Positions 7,890-16,430 of a stretch of 64,000 nucleotides of DNA are shown here, in pieces. Origin of the DNA: an uncultured Flavihumibacter sp. (GTDB taxonomy: Bacteria > Bacteroidota > Bacteroidia > Chitinophagales > Chitinophagaceae); assembly GCA_902168105.1 (NCBI GenBank), contig CABHOY010000091.1, positions 1 to 64,000 of the forward strand, given 5' to 3'. Positions within the stretch are counted from its first letter, which is position 1. Each line of letters begins with the position of its first letter. Below the pieces are notes generated by a model that ran no database searches, was not told the origin of the DNA, and saw nothing but the letters and a program-made list of their open reading frames with translations. The position numbers were made by a program, and so were the translations under genes.

Positions 7890-8692
7890 TATGAAATACT
7901 TTCAAGGTGTAAATAGAGATCGGACCGGCAATCGTTGGTCAACTGTTCAAATACCGTCATATCTGCCGATAACAGCACGCCATTACCATCATGCTGGAAA
8001 CTTGCCCGTGTATAGTGTTTAATGTCCAGTTCCTGCTGTCCTGTTACCAGGGTGATCATACCCTTATCGATACGCCCACCACCGTCCAGTATAGCCTCCA
8101 CTTGTACACTATAGCCTTCCGGTTCGGGTGTGGTACCGAAGGTTTGTACAACCGGTACGAAGAACCCAATTCCCATACGGTCCCTGACGATCTGCCGGCG
8201 CGTTGTTTCTTTTCCGCCCGGCCTGATGCCCCAATCGTACAGGAACAACTGCATGAAATGCGTATTGGCCAGATTTTCGATCACTTCTACCGGGGCATCC
8301 AGCTCACGATCCTTATGCCGGATGATCTCGAATGCGGCAATGGGATTTACCTGCATCAGCTCTTTTTTAACGGCATCCCATTTGCCTTTTATTTCCGGTA
8401 GGTTCAACAGGCCTTTTATCTGCCCATCCTTATTGATGCAGATGTGCTGCCTGTTATAGATCCTCGCCAGTTTATTCACGTATTCTATCAGCTGGTAAGT
8501 GTTCGGATCGAAATATTCTGTCAGCCTTACTTCCTTTTCTTCCAGTACGTATTCCTGCAATTCCGGGCGACTGGCATTCGGTCCATTCCAATGCATTTCA
8601 TAAATACCAACGGTGGCAAAACTGTCCATCATCGTCAGCATTTTCACATTCCCCTTAACGGTAAGTTGATACTTCCTTTCTTTCTGCTCCAT
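7889..8692 (-). CDS. Unknown protein between VgrG and PAAR, possible loading adaptor
   Basis: This 267-residue cytosolic-looking protein lacks a signal peptide or membrane helix. I do not recognise a family. Visible features are a beta-rich N-terminus (KYQLTVKGNVKMLTMMDSF), a helical middle (YQLIEYVNKLARIYNRQHICINKDGQIKGLLN, by position about 64-95) and a beta-rich C-terminal part with GYSVQVEAILDGGGRIDKG. It begins 3 bases after the vgrG stop and is coupled to the PAAR gene by a TAATG overlap. In other T6SSs this slot holds DUF1795, DUF2169 or DUF4123 adaptors that mount cargo on VgrG. A similar job is inferred from position only. Confidence 0.6.
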   Translation of the reverse strand: MEQKERKYQLTVKGNVKMLTMMDSFATVGIYEMHWNGPNASRPELQEYVLEEKEVRLTEYFDPNTYQLIEYVNKLARIYNRQHICINKDGQIKGLLNLPEIKGKWDAVKKELMQVNPIAAFEIIRHKDRELDAPVEVIENLANTHFMQLFLYDWGIRPGGKETTRRQIVRDRMGIGFFVPVVQTFGTTPEPEGYSVQVEAILDGGGRIDKGMITLVTGQQELDIKHYTRASFQHDGNGVLLSADMTVFEQLTNDCRSDLYLHLESIS

Positions 8693-8695
8693 CTC

Positions 8696-10495
8696 TTATG
8701 AATTTATTTTTACGGGACTTCCCTCTATGATTGTACTGCTCCCTGATATCGTCACTGTCTTTCCGTTTAATCCTGCAGTAGTTTCACCTACGAGCGACAA
8801 GTCATTCTGTGAAGAGATCTGTAGCTTCGTGCCGAACTCCATACTGCCATGAGTAGTGGGAGCGCCATTCCCGGTCAGCTTGAAGTCGTCTGCCGCACGG
8901 ATCTCTATGTTCTTCGCCTGTAAGATGATCTTATCCTGCTGCTTGTCCATGATGATCATAACATTGCCTGTCTGCAGCGTGATCTTATTATCCGTATTTA
9001 TTGTAACGGCATTCCGACCGTCTATGGCTATAAAGTTCAGATCAGTTTTGTCTTTCAGCAGAATGCCTCCGCTATCGTCCATACTAATTGTATGGCCGCT
9101 TTTAGTTGTCAGACTTTTCTGATCATTGTTAGTACTTCCGCCGATACCATTTTTACCATGAAACACACTGCCCATTACGATAGGCCGTGCAATGTTACCG
9201 TCTTCAAATCCTATCACTACCTGGTCTCCTTTTTCCGGTATGAAAACAAATCCCCTGTTCTTTAAAACCTTTGTACTGCTACCGGCATCGGGGGTAACAA
9301 CACGTAACCACTCAGTAGGATCATTGGTTTCACAGAGCCATTTGAACTTTACCCTTACCCTTCCCTGTCCCAGCGGATCAGCATTATCAAAGACTGTGGC
9401 CAGTAACATGTCAGGATTAGGACGATGATAGTTCCGGAAAGGGATACGTTCGGTTGTTGAAACAATACCTTCAAACCTGTTCACGTAAGCCCCATCGCTA
9501 TCTATGGAATGAAACACCGAAGTAATTAAAAACTTACCCAGGCTTTGCGTAACAAAACTATTCCCCTGCTTCACGCTCATCGATACGTTGATGATCTTGC
9601 CGATGCCGATCTCCGGGTTATCGCTCGTGCCACCTATTTTTAATAACTGCCCGGTATCTGCCTTTCCTTCATTGTCGGTCTGTTCCTTCAGTTCAGCGTT
9701 GTTCTCCACCCTGACCAGCGAGGGTTGATTGAACACCTTGCTATAAGTAGCGCCGGCTGCTTTCGACGCATGTGCGAGGTCTGGCCGGCCGGAGGCGCTG
9801 CTACTGCTTTTGCTTTGTATCATCTCGTCGAGCTGTGGATTGTAAGCAAACCTGTTATTATTCACAGGCGCTACTTCAATACCATACTGCAGGCTTTGTA
9901 TATCCCTGCCATAAACTACAGTAACTTCTGTTTGCCTGTCAGGCTTGCCAAAATTGAGGAGCTCACCGTCATAGAAAAACCATTCGTAGTATTCAGCACT
10001 AAGGCGGTTCAGGAACTCAAAATCACTTTCCTGGTATTGCATGATATAGTCGACCGGCTTCTTACGATCAGGCTTGATAACCATGCGCAGGTCATTCGCA
10101 GGTGTATCATTCGTGGCCAGCGTTGCAATGGCGCTAAGCGTTTTGTTATAATAAGAGCCCAGGTCAGGTCCCCGCTCGATCAATATAGTAGGACTATATC
10201 CACTGGCGGTAATGACACCATGATAACCGTGGCTTTGTTCCAGATCGATCTTCGTAACCACACCGGCAAACTTCTGCAGTTTACCATCCGGACGGCCAAA
10301 TGAAGCTGTAAGGGTCTTCCCTACAAAGTCTCTGCTATCGTCGAGTGATATCAATCCCGGAGTTCCCAGCACATCATGATTGAACTTCAGTTCGAAATAA
10401 TGATGGGCGTTAAAGCGCTGCTGTAGCTCAAACGAGATGATATATGCTATCTTTTTTCCGCCGACACTGATATCGCGGAGTAACTGGATGTCCAT
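8696..10495 (-). CDS. vgrG: VgrG spike protein (TssI)
   Basis: This 599-residue VgrG has the gp27-like hub (about 1-340; GYHGVITASGYSPTILIERG, QYQESDFEFLNRLSAEYYEWFFYDG) and the gp5 OB-fold (about 365-450; DPLGQGRVRVKFKWLCETND, FVFIPEKGDQVVIGFEDGN). A needle-like beta-helix then ends in LSLVGETTAGLNGKTVTISG. There is no C-terminal effector extension, so cargo must arrive through PAAR or Hcp. VgrG trimers form the puncturing tip on the Hcp tube. The following genes probably encode its adaptor and tip. Confidence 0.95.
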   Translation of the reverse strand: MDIQLLRDISVGGKKIAYIISFELQQRFNAHHYFELKFNHDVLGTPGLISLDDSRDFVGKTLTASFGRPDGKLQKFAGVVTKIDLEQSHGYHGVITASGYSPTILIERGPDLGSYYNKTLSAIATLATNDTPANDLRMVIKPDRKKPVDYIMQYQESDFEFLNRLSAEYYEWFFYDGELLNFGKPDRQTEVTVVYGRDIQSLQYGIEVAPVNNNRFAYNPQLDEMIQSKSSSSASGRPDLAHASKAAGATYSKVFNQPSLVRVENNAELKEQTDNEGKADTGQLLKIGGTSDNPEIGIGKIINVSMSVKQGNSFVTQSLGKFLITSVFHSIDSDGAYVNRFEGIVSTTERIPFRNYHRPNPDMLLATVFDNADPLGQGRVRVKFKWLCETNDPTEWLRVVTPDAGSSTKVLKNRGFVFIPEKGDQVVIGFEDGNIARPIVMGSVFHGKNGIGGSTNNDQKSLTTKSGHTISMDDSGGILLKDKTDLNFIAIDGRNAVTINTDNKITLQTGNVMIIMDKQQDKIILQAKNIEIRAADDFKLTGNGAPTTHGSMEFGTKLQISSQNDLSLVGETTAGLNGKTVTISGSSTIIEGSPVKINS

Positions 10496-10547
10496 AGTTA
10501 TTTCAGCTTATTGCATTTAAATCTTTCCATCGGATATGTACTACCTG

Positions 10548-11699
10548 CTAATCGAGTAATGTCCATGTCCTTTTGGCCTGCACCTGCTGTACGATCTGCT
10601 GTTCCGCAACTACAATGTTCTCTTTGCGTTGGCCGATGTACTCCAGTGTGGCCAGTTTCTTCCACAATGCTGTGATCACTTTCAGGAATTCATCGATAAG
10701 CGACATCGCTGCATAAATGTCCTGGTGATCATATATCAGTTCGATCGTACGGGCCAGCAACTCTTCGAAATTACCCGGCGTAACATCCCGCCATTCATAG
10801 AAATACTTCAGCATTTCTTCCCGCTCTTTCGCCTCGATATGTTTGATACCCGTAAAGAATACATGCGCCAGATTTGAAAAACAGCCTGCCAGATAAATGG
10901 GTGATTGCTGATATCCCAGGTTACGGTAACTAAAGAAAAGCTGTGCCAGATAGTCCAGCATCTTTTCCGAGATCAGACGGATGTTCTTTCCTAATACGGT
11001 GATGGCCTCTTTTCCCATCGTCTTGTCAATGATAGTAAAAGCAGCCAGCTGCAGATCATTCATTTGTACACTGAACTGCTCATAATATCGTACAAGTGAA
11101 GGATGACTGATAATGCTGCTGCTTGGCGGGATATAGCTGGTATTAACAACGATCTTACCGTTTGCAAGCAACAGTTGGCCTACTACCAGGCTGTATCCTT
11201 CCGTGGTCTTAGGCGCCATACCTCCCACAGGCAGCAGGAAAATGCGGTAGCCTTTTGAGATATCAGGATATCGCGGCGGATTATCTTCAGGGTCCAGCTG
11301 GCCTGATGGCACTCTTTCAAATGGATTGACAGCGAGAACGATGTTGTAAACAACACCTCTTCCGTCGCCGTTCTCATTGAAATAATGACTGAACGAAAGC
11401 TGGCTCGCATAATCGGCCGATCCGTCAATATCTATTCTGCAACCTTCTGCCGTTATTGCGTTACAAAGCCGCACTTTTATTTCTACATGATTCGTGGCCT
11501 TTTCAATTACCTCTATATCATATGAGCTACGCTGCCCCGCAAAAGGAGGTAATAATCCATAGTTGTAATTCGTCAGTAACAACGACCTGGCATCTCTCAC
11601 CATGTCCTGGCTATACTGGTCGGTAGCAACGAAATGAGCGCTGGACAATTTCATTCCGTCCGTCCAGTTCACTGGTTTATATTTAAGTGGTGCGATCAT
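10548..11699 (-). CDS. tssK: T6SS baseplate protein TssK
   Basis: This 383-residue TssK opens with the family-typical KPVNWTDGMKLSSAHFVATDQY, the N-terminal shell region that contacts the wedge. It continues through a beta-rich middle (VVYNIVLAVNPFERVPSG) and a helical C-terminal region (about 225-380). In T6SSi, TssK trimers link the baseplate to the TssLM membrane complex through the C-terminal head. In T6SSiii the receptor should be TssN and its partners, and tssN lies immediately upstream, 18 bases away. Confidence 0.92.
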   Translation of the reverse strand: MIAPLKYKPVNWTDGMKLSSAHFVATDQYSQDMVRDARSLLLTNYNYGLLPPFAGQRSSYDIEVIEKATNHVEIKVRLCNAITAEGCRIDIDGSADYASQLSFSHYFNENGDGRGVVYNIVLAVNPFERVPSGQLDPEDNPPRYPDISKGYRIFLLPVGGMAPKTTEGYSLVVGQLLLANGKIVVNTSYIPPSSSIISHPSLVRYYEQFSVQMNDLQLAAFTIIDKTMGKEAITVLGKNIRLISEKMLDYLAQLFFSYRNLGYQQSPIYLAGCFSNLAHVFFTGIKHIEAKEREEMLKYFYEWRDVTPGNFEELLARTIELIYDHQDIYAAMSLIDEFLKVITALWKKLATLEYIGQRKENIVVAEQQIVQQVQAKRTWTLLD

Positions 11700-11717
11700 C
11701 GGTAATAGTATTTACGT

Positions 11718-12611
11718 TTAAATAAAAATGGATTCATCTCCTGCCGGTACCGGCTTTGCTATATTTTCAGATACTCTTTTGGCGTAGATGGTCACCTTCT
11801 CGGAGATACCGTTCTTCAGAATAGTGAGATCAGGATCAATGAAAGTATTCTTTCGGAAGAAAGATGTTTTAATGAAAAAGATCCACTTGAAGGGTATATC
11901 GTCTGTCGCCATATATGATACCGGGCTTTTAGGGAACTTGATATTATAATCTTCAATAAATTTGTAGAACCAGTTACCAAACAACATATCGGCCGGCGCC
12001 TTCACCTTTACTTTAATCGGCTCCTGATCATTCGTATTTTTGTACACCTCCAGCTCAAGTACAAGCATCCGGTTAAAATCCAGGTGTTCCATATCCAGTT
12101 CCATTGCCACTACCGGGTGCTGCCATATTTTATATATTTCTGACGGAATGCTTAACAACGCTACATATGTCCACCAGAACAGTAACGGTACGAGGAAGCT
12201 GAAGGAACTGGTGGCGGCCCATCCACCGATGCGGATGGAACTAAGTGTGTTAAAGATGGTTTGATAAAGATAGAAGCCTAAGAGACCAGCAATGAGCATG
12301 GCAGCCGTGACAAAAACCTTTCTGTTCAATAATTCGTTAGCATAGTATTTCGTTAACAGGTATACCAGCACACTGCCTGCAGATAAGAAATAGATCTGAC
12401 TAATGATATATCCCCAGGGCATATAGTCAAGACCGAGAAAGCCCATGAGGCCGGGTATGGCCAATACAAGCGCCAGGACCAGCACTGTAATGATCAGCCT
12501 TTTGTTACTGATGAATTTATTCTTTTTGTTGACCACTGCCATCACCGTTGCAGATATCACTGCGATGACCGGCAGCAAAAGGTATCTTAGAAAAAATTGT
12601 TGTACGTCCAT
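11718..12611 (-). CDS. tssN: T6SSiii inner-membrane protein TssN
   Basis: This 297-residue protein has four to five membrane helices in residues 1-165 (FLLPVIAVISATVMAVVN-type first helix; LIITVLVLALVLAIPGLMGF; VFVTAAMLIAGLLGFYLYQ; FSFLVPLLFWWTYVALLSIP). A cytosolic C-terminal domain of about 130 residues follows. TssN is confined to Bacteroidota T6SSiii, where it forms part of the trans-envelope complex that anchors the baseplate in place of TssL/TssM. It sits between tssG and tssK, consistent with docking to the baseplate. Confidence 0.88.
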   Translation of the reverse strand: MDVQQFFLRYLLLPVIAVISATVMAVVNKKNKFISNKRLIITVLVLALVLAIPGLMGFLGLDYMPWGYIISQIYFLSAGSVLVYLLTKYYANELLNRKVFVTAAMLIAGLLGFYLYQTIFNTLSSIRIGGWAATSSFSFLVPLLFWWTYVALLSIPSEIYKIWQHPVVAMELDMEHLDFNRMLVLELEVYKNTNDQEPIKVKVKAPADMLFGNWFYKFIEDYNIKFPKSPVSYMATDDIPFKWIFFIKTSFFRKNTFIDPDLTILKNGISEKVTIYAKRVSENIAKPVPAGDESIFI

Positions 12612-12641
12612 TTGATATAAATTTTAAGCAATGCCCATCTG

Positions 12642-13583
12642 TTACAGGTAAACCGTGAATCCGAGTATAGCATTAGCGCTGCCTGCTCCTAGTGACCCGA
12701 TCCTGTTCTCCTGACTGGTGATCAGTTCCACCCTGATGTTCGTTTCCACCGGCACCAGGTAAGCCGTGACTGTTTCAATAAGTCGTGCCTGATCACTGCC
12801 TGGTAAAAAGGCCAGTAGCCTTGCGGCATCAGCGGGGCCGATCTTAATGCTGATCTCTTCCCCTTCAGTTGTGAAGCTGTTCCCGATTACAACATCCGAT
12901 CCTAATGCACCGTTCCCCATTTTGCAACGCATGTTTTCATCGACGGGGACGTTCACGATAGCTGTTGGATTAAGTGTAACGTGAACCGGAATGTTGAAGA
13001 GAACGGAAAGCAGTTTACCCATGAAGTGTGTGTCATTCCGTTTTTGTTGTATTACGGGCAGCAGATGCATCCAGATGATACGCTGGTCATTATCCAGCAT
13101 ATCAAACTCTTTCCACTCTGCCCCAAAGATCATTGACAGGTCGTTGTAGGTCGTCTTTTTATCCAGCCGGTTTTCGTACCATGCCAACAGTGTCCGCATA
13201 TGGTTCAGTTCCGCCTCAAAAGGCATAAAGAACCTTCTGGCGTCCCTTTCTTCTGTGCGGCGGAGTTGTACGTCGGCTATCATCTCCAGTTCGGATAAAC
13301 CGGCGCTTCTTGCGGGAGAACCATGGAACAACCCTTCGGGTAACATGTCATACAAACCTTCCCGGTTCACTTCAATGATCAGGCGATCTTTCAGCAGGTT
13401 GTCGGAATAGTAAGCCGAATATCCGTTGATGTCTTTTGCATAGGCACTCCGTGCAGGGCCTGCCGGAATGATAGCGACACTTTCCCTTCCGACATTTCCG
13501 TTCTCCAACAGCTCTGCCACCTTAGTTGTAGCCTTAAAATCTGAATGAAGATCATTCTCCAGATTTAATTCCGTCCCTTTCAT
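12642..13583 (-). CDS. tssG: T6SS baseplate protein TssG
   Basis: This 313-residue TssG is a wedge subunit that dimerises with TssF. Seen are an N-terminal helix, the LLKDRLIIEVNREGLYDMLPEGLFHG block (about 85-110) and the central acidic loop EFDMLDNDQRIIWMHLLPVIQQ. A C-terminal beta domain includes KIGPADAARLLAFLPGSDQ, like the TssG phage gp53-type segment. Its ATG overlaps the tssF stop by 4 bases, as is common for this pair. Confidence 0.9.
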   Translation of the reverse strand: MKGTELNLENDLHSDFKATTKVAELLENGNVGRESVAIIPAGPARSAYAKDINGYSAYYSDNLLKDRLIIEVNREGLYDMLPEGLFHGSPARSAGLSELEMIADVQLRRTEERDARRFFMPFEAELNHMRTLLAWYENRLDKKTTYNDLSMIFGAEWKEFDMLDNDQRIIWMHLLPVIQQKRNDTHFMGKLLSVLFNIPVHVTLNPTAIVNVPVDENMRCKMGNGALGSDVVIGNSFTTEGEEISIKIGPADAARLLAFLPGSDQARLIETVTAYLVPVETNIRVELITSQENRIGSLGAGSANAILGFTVYL

Positions 13584-15451
13584 ATAACACTGTTATTTCC
13601 GGATGTCAGCAAAAGCCTGTAATGCAGGTTCATGATACTACGTGAGCAGAGCTTGGAATGTGCCAGTTCTAACAAAGACTGCCACTCTTCCGGCTTCAAT
13701 CCATTACCTGGCGCTGGCGTCAGCATAACGTCCACCGTTCTGATAAATCCTTCTTTAGGATGCATAGAGTTCATCAGCCCCTTTTTGATCTTTACATCCG
13801 TGATATTGTTACCGAACTCCCAGTAACAGAAGTTGACGATGTCCATGTGTGTGACCACCCTATCGCCCGTTGTAAGCCCGTATTTATATGCCCTGACCCT
13901 GTTCACTGCATTTAACCTGGAGCGGCCGCCCTGTGTAGCGCTCAGTAAGAAAAGGCTATCTGCGGCTATGCGGGTACTTTCAAAAGGCAGCAGGCGGCTC
14001 CCCGTCCTGATATTATTTCCCAGTTCCGCGTTGGTCGTCCAGAACTCCAGGAACATGATATCCGCATCTTCAAGAGGTTTGAATACGATGTAACTAAGCA
14101 GTTCCCTGATACTATTCAACTGCCTGGTCGTTTTCTGTGATATCATGGAGATGTTCTGCTCCAACTCTTTCAAGGCTGTATTCAGAAAATCGGAGCCATA
14201 TGCTGCGAATGCCGCCTTTTCATCCCGCAGTAATTCAAACAGATAATCCAGTATCTCTCTTGCATTCCTTTTATCAAAACGCTCGGCGCCGCCGTAACGC
14301 ACGGAGAACAGACCGGAGCTTCTCTCCTCCTCATATCCCTGTGGGATCTCCGTATAATGATTGCCGGCGTTGTCTTTTAAAGTCTGTACACTCAGGAACT
14401 GGTCCTGATCCAACAGTCGCAACGGGATGATGTCATTCATCATTTTCAGCCGGTGCTTGAGGTCATGCCTTCTTTTGTTAACAACGGGAAAAGCATTTAC
14501 AGAGATAGACAGTTCATTCAGGATGGACTGGTTAATAGTGACCGGTACCAGTATTTTGATCCATAGCAAATGCTCATTTAGGCCTTCCAGGTTACTGGCT
14601 GGAAAGACTGTTTCAAATACCGGGGGATATAATTGCAGATGTGCAGTTGGCTGCAGGTCGTTCGTTTGCAGCGTAAAAAGTCTATTCCTGTAAAAAGCAT
14701 ACACATCACGGGTTACCAGGTTAAGTATATTATGCTCATCAAAAGGAGAGGCTGATTGCTGCCGGGGTACGTCATTAAAACTATCATGCGATACTTCCAG
14801 GCGTCTGTCATTCACAAACCATTCCGCAAAAGAAAGCAGGTCATATGTCTGTTTGTCGACCTTATAATTCTTCCAGTCGAAATAGACATTCAGCCCATCA
14901 AGGGAAGTAATGTCAGAGGAGATACCAAGACCAAGATAAACGGCGTTCCTCTCCAACTGCTGACCGGTTTTGGATTGCGCCACCAGTAGTTTATGCTGCT
15001 GATCATCTATCCGGAACAGGTTCGCTCCTGTCGCCATATATGTAACGGCAGCATTAAAGATCTTTACCGGCTGTAACGGGCTAAAGAAGATATCTGTGGT
15101 CGCTTCCCGGCTGTCCCCATCTTTTCCGGTCAACCGTTTACCGTAAAAGAACTGTTCTTTTTCATCGATGATATCCGTCGCTTCTATAGGCCGCGCATGC
15201 AACACTGCATGAGCAGGAACGGCTGAGATCAGCGTATCAGGCGCCAGTATACCGGACAGTTTGTCTACCATACGGTTCTGCAGATTGTCCACTTCGTTGG
15301 AGATATTGAACAGTTCTGTACTCAGCGCTTCTATCAGCAATTTCACCAATGGGTCAAAGTCGGCGGTATTCTTTATGCCCCAGTAGTCCTGTGCATTTTT
15401 CAATACCCTGTTCCGGATCTCGTCTTTCGAAGAATAAAATATATCGTTCAT
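13580..15451 (-). CDS. tssF: T6SS baseplate protein TssF
   Basis: This 623-residue TssF is the gp6-like wedge protein that makes the baseplate ring with TssG. It begins with a helical stretch (IRNRVLKNAQDYWGIKN, DPLVKLLIEALSTELFNISNEVDNLQNRM) that matches TssF N-termini. LSGILAPDTLISAVPAHAVLHARP follows, and near the end NFCYWEFGNNITDVKI and MNLHYRLLL. Length is typical. The 4-base overlap with tssG and the short gap to tssE place it in the baseplate block of the operon. Confidence 0.92.
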   Translation of the reverse strand: MNDIFYSSKDEIRNRVLKNAQDYWGIKNTADFDPLVKLLIEALSTELFNISNEVDNLQNRMVDKLSGILAPDTLISAVPAHAVLHARPIEATDIIDEKEQFFYGKRLTGKDGDSREATTDIFFSPLQPVKIFNAAVTYMATGANLFRIDDQQHKLLVAQSKTGQQLERNAVYLGLGISSDITSLDGLNVYFDWKNYKVDKQTYDLLSFAEWFVNDRRLEVSHDSFNDVPRQQSASPFDEHNILNLVTRDVYAFYRNRLFTLQTNDLQPTAHLQLYPPVFETVFPASNLEGLNEHLLWIKILVPVTINQSILNELSISVNAFPVVNKRRHDLKHRLKMMNDIIPLRLLDQDQFLSVQTLKDNAGNHYTEIPQGYEEERSSGLFSVRYGGAERFDKRNAREILDYLFELLRDEKAAFAAYGSDFLNTALKELEQNISMISQKTTRQLNSIRELLSYIVFKPLEDADIMFLEFWTTNAELGNNIRTGSRLLPFESTRIAADSLFLLSATQGGRSRLNAVNRVRAYKYGLTTGDRVVTHMDIVNFCYWEFGNNITDVKIKKGLMNSMHPKEGFIRTVDVMLTPAPGNGLKPEEWQSLLELAHSKLCSRSIMNLHYRLLLTSGNNSVI

Positions 15452-15473
15452 GTTCTTTACTGCGGGTTAGTTC

Positions 15474-15914
15474 TTAACTACAAAGCGGGCTTAAGAAAAG
15501 CGACGTATTAAAAGCATAACGCTCTCCTGTCGCCTGTATAGTCCCATTCACACTGATCTCTACTTTCTTTTTGATCTCCGATACATTTCTGCCGAAGAAC
15601 AACTGCTCTACTTCACTCATGCTCACATCTACTTCTACCTGGTACAAACGGGGCTCATACGTGGTAACTGAACGGAGCAACGATTGTCTGAACTTCTCTT
15701 CCCATATGCGTTCACTCACTACCAGTTCAAAATCGAGGTCCCATATTTCACAACCGAAACTGCTGTTATGCCGGTGCTCTCCATACCGGGTGAAGATGAT
15801 CAGTTCAATGTGCTGTGAAATAGATCTTCCGGAGCCTGTTATTTCCAGTTCTTTATCTGCCAGGATGTTCTTCAACCTGAAAGGTTTATTATATAACTGA
15901 CCGGACATGTTCAA
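15474..15914 (-). CDS. tssE: T6SS baseplate protein TssE (gp25-like)
   Basis: This 146-residue gp25-like protein carries SISQHIELIIFTRYGEHRHNSSFGCEIWDLDFE (about residues 33-65). The residues G-C-E-W-D correspond to the gp25 EPR/loop region that nucleates the sheath. TssE is the wedge subunit from which TssB/C polymerises. A strong hairpin at 15934-15967 lies between hcp and this gene and probably reduces read-through into the baseplate genes. Confidence 0.9.
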   Translation of the reverse strand: MNMSGQLYNKPFRLKNILADKELEITGSGRSISQHIELIIFTRYGEHRHNSSFGCEIWDLDFELVVSERIWEEKFRQSLLRSVTTYEPRLYQVEVDVSMSEVEQLFFGRNVSEIKKKVEISVNGTIQATGERYAFNTSLFLSPLCS

Positions 15915-15933
15915 TGATTAAAAGTTTGCAAAG

Positions 15934-15967
15934 AGTGCCTGCGTGCAGTTCCTGTGCCGCAGGCACT
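15934..15967 (-). terminator. hcp-tssE intergenic hairpin, probable attenuator
   Basis: A perfect 10-bp GC-rich stem, AGTGCCTGCG (15934-15943) with CGCAGGCACT (15958-15967), encloses a 14-base loop with a further GCA/TGC pairing. No strong U-tract follows on the minus strand, so partial termination or protection of the hcp mRNA 3' end is more likely than full termination. Confidence 0.6.
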
Positions 15968-15995
15968 GTTGTTCTATGACAAAAGAGTGTGCTTT

Positions 15996-16388
15996 CTATT
16001 TAGGCCAGTCGTTCTCGTGATCGGCATTACCCATTTTTATCTGGCGGGCCGAGATCTGAAAATTAACGGTCATAGGGCTGTCGCTATAAGCGTTCATGCC
16101 TTCTGAAAAGCTCACGATATAAGCATCTGAGAAAGTGATCTCTTTCATCTTCGCATCCTCATCCTGCTTTTTGATGGTCAGGCTTCCGGTAACCGCCTTG
16201 AACTGGTTGTTCACCATACTTTCAATGATAGAAGTGTCCTGATTGGATTCAACTTCGATATCGATCTTACCACCGTATACACCGGAAGTAGGTCTGCCTT
16301 TCATGTCCACATCACGGTACATGGAATAAGAGCATTGTAATACATCATACTGTTTTCCTGAGAAGGTTAAGGTTGCTTTGAATGCCAT
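15996..16388 (-). CDS. hcp: Hcp tube protein (TssD)
   Basis: This 130-residue protein matches the Bacteroidetes TssD form of Hcp: MAFKATLTFSGKQYDVLQCSY, YRDVDMKGRPTSGVYGGKIDI, then FKAVTGSLTIKKQDEDAKM and FSEGMNAYSDSPMTVNFQIS. Hcp hexamers stack into the tube that is expelled from the cell. It is the most abundant component in T6SSs. Its placement directly before a hairpin and after tssBC fits selective high expression. Confidence 0.95.
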   Translation of the reverse strand: MAFKATLTFSGKQYDVLQCSYSMYRDVDMKGRPTSGVYGGKIDIEVESNQDTSIIESMVNNQFKAVTGSLTIKKQDEDAKMKEITFSDAYIVSFSEGMNAYSDSPMTVNFQISARQIKMGNADHENDWPK

Positions 16389-16430
16389 AACTCTATATTT
16401 TTTTAAATGATTGAATAAATAATTAACTGA

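Noticed and set aside
8696..10495. Prophage, because of VgrG, gp25 and tail-collar proteins
   Set aside because: No capsid, terminase, portal or integrase is present. VgrG, TssE, sheath and ClpV belong to the T6SS, and the collar proteins stand apart from it.
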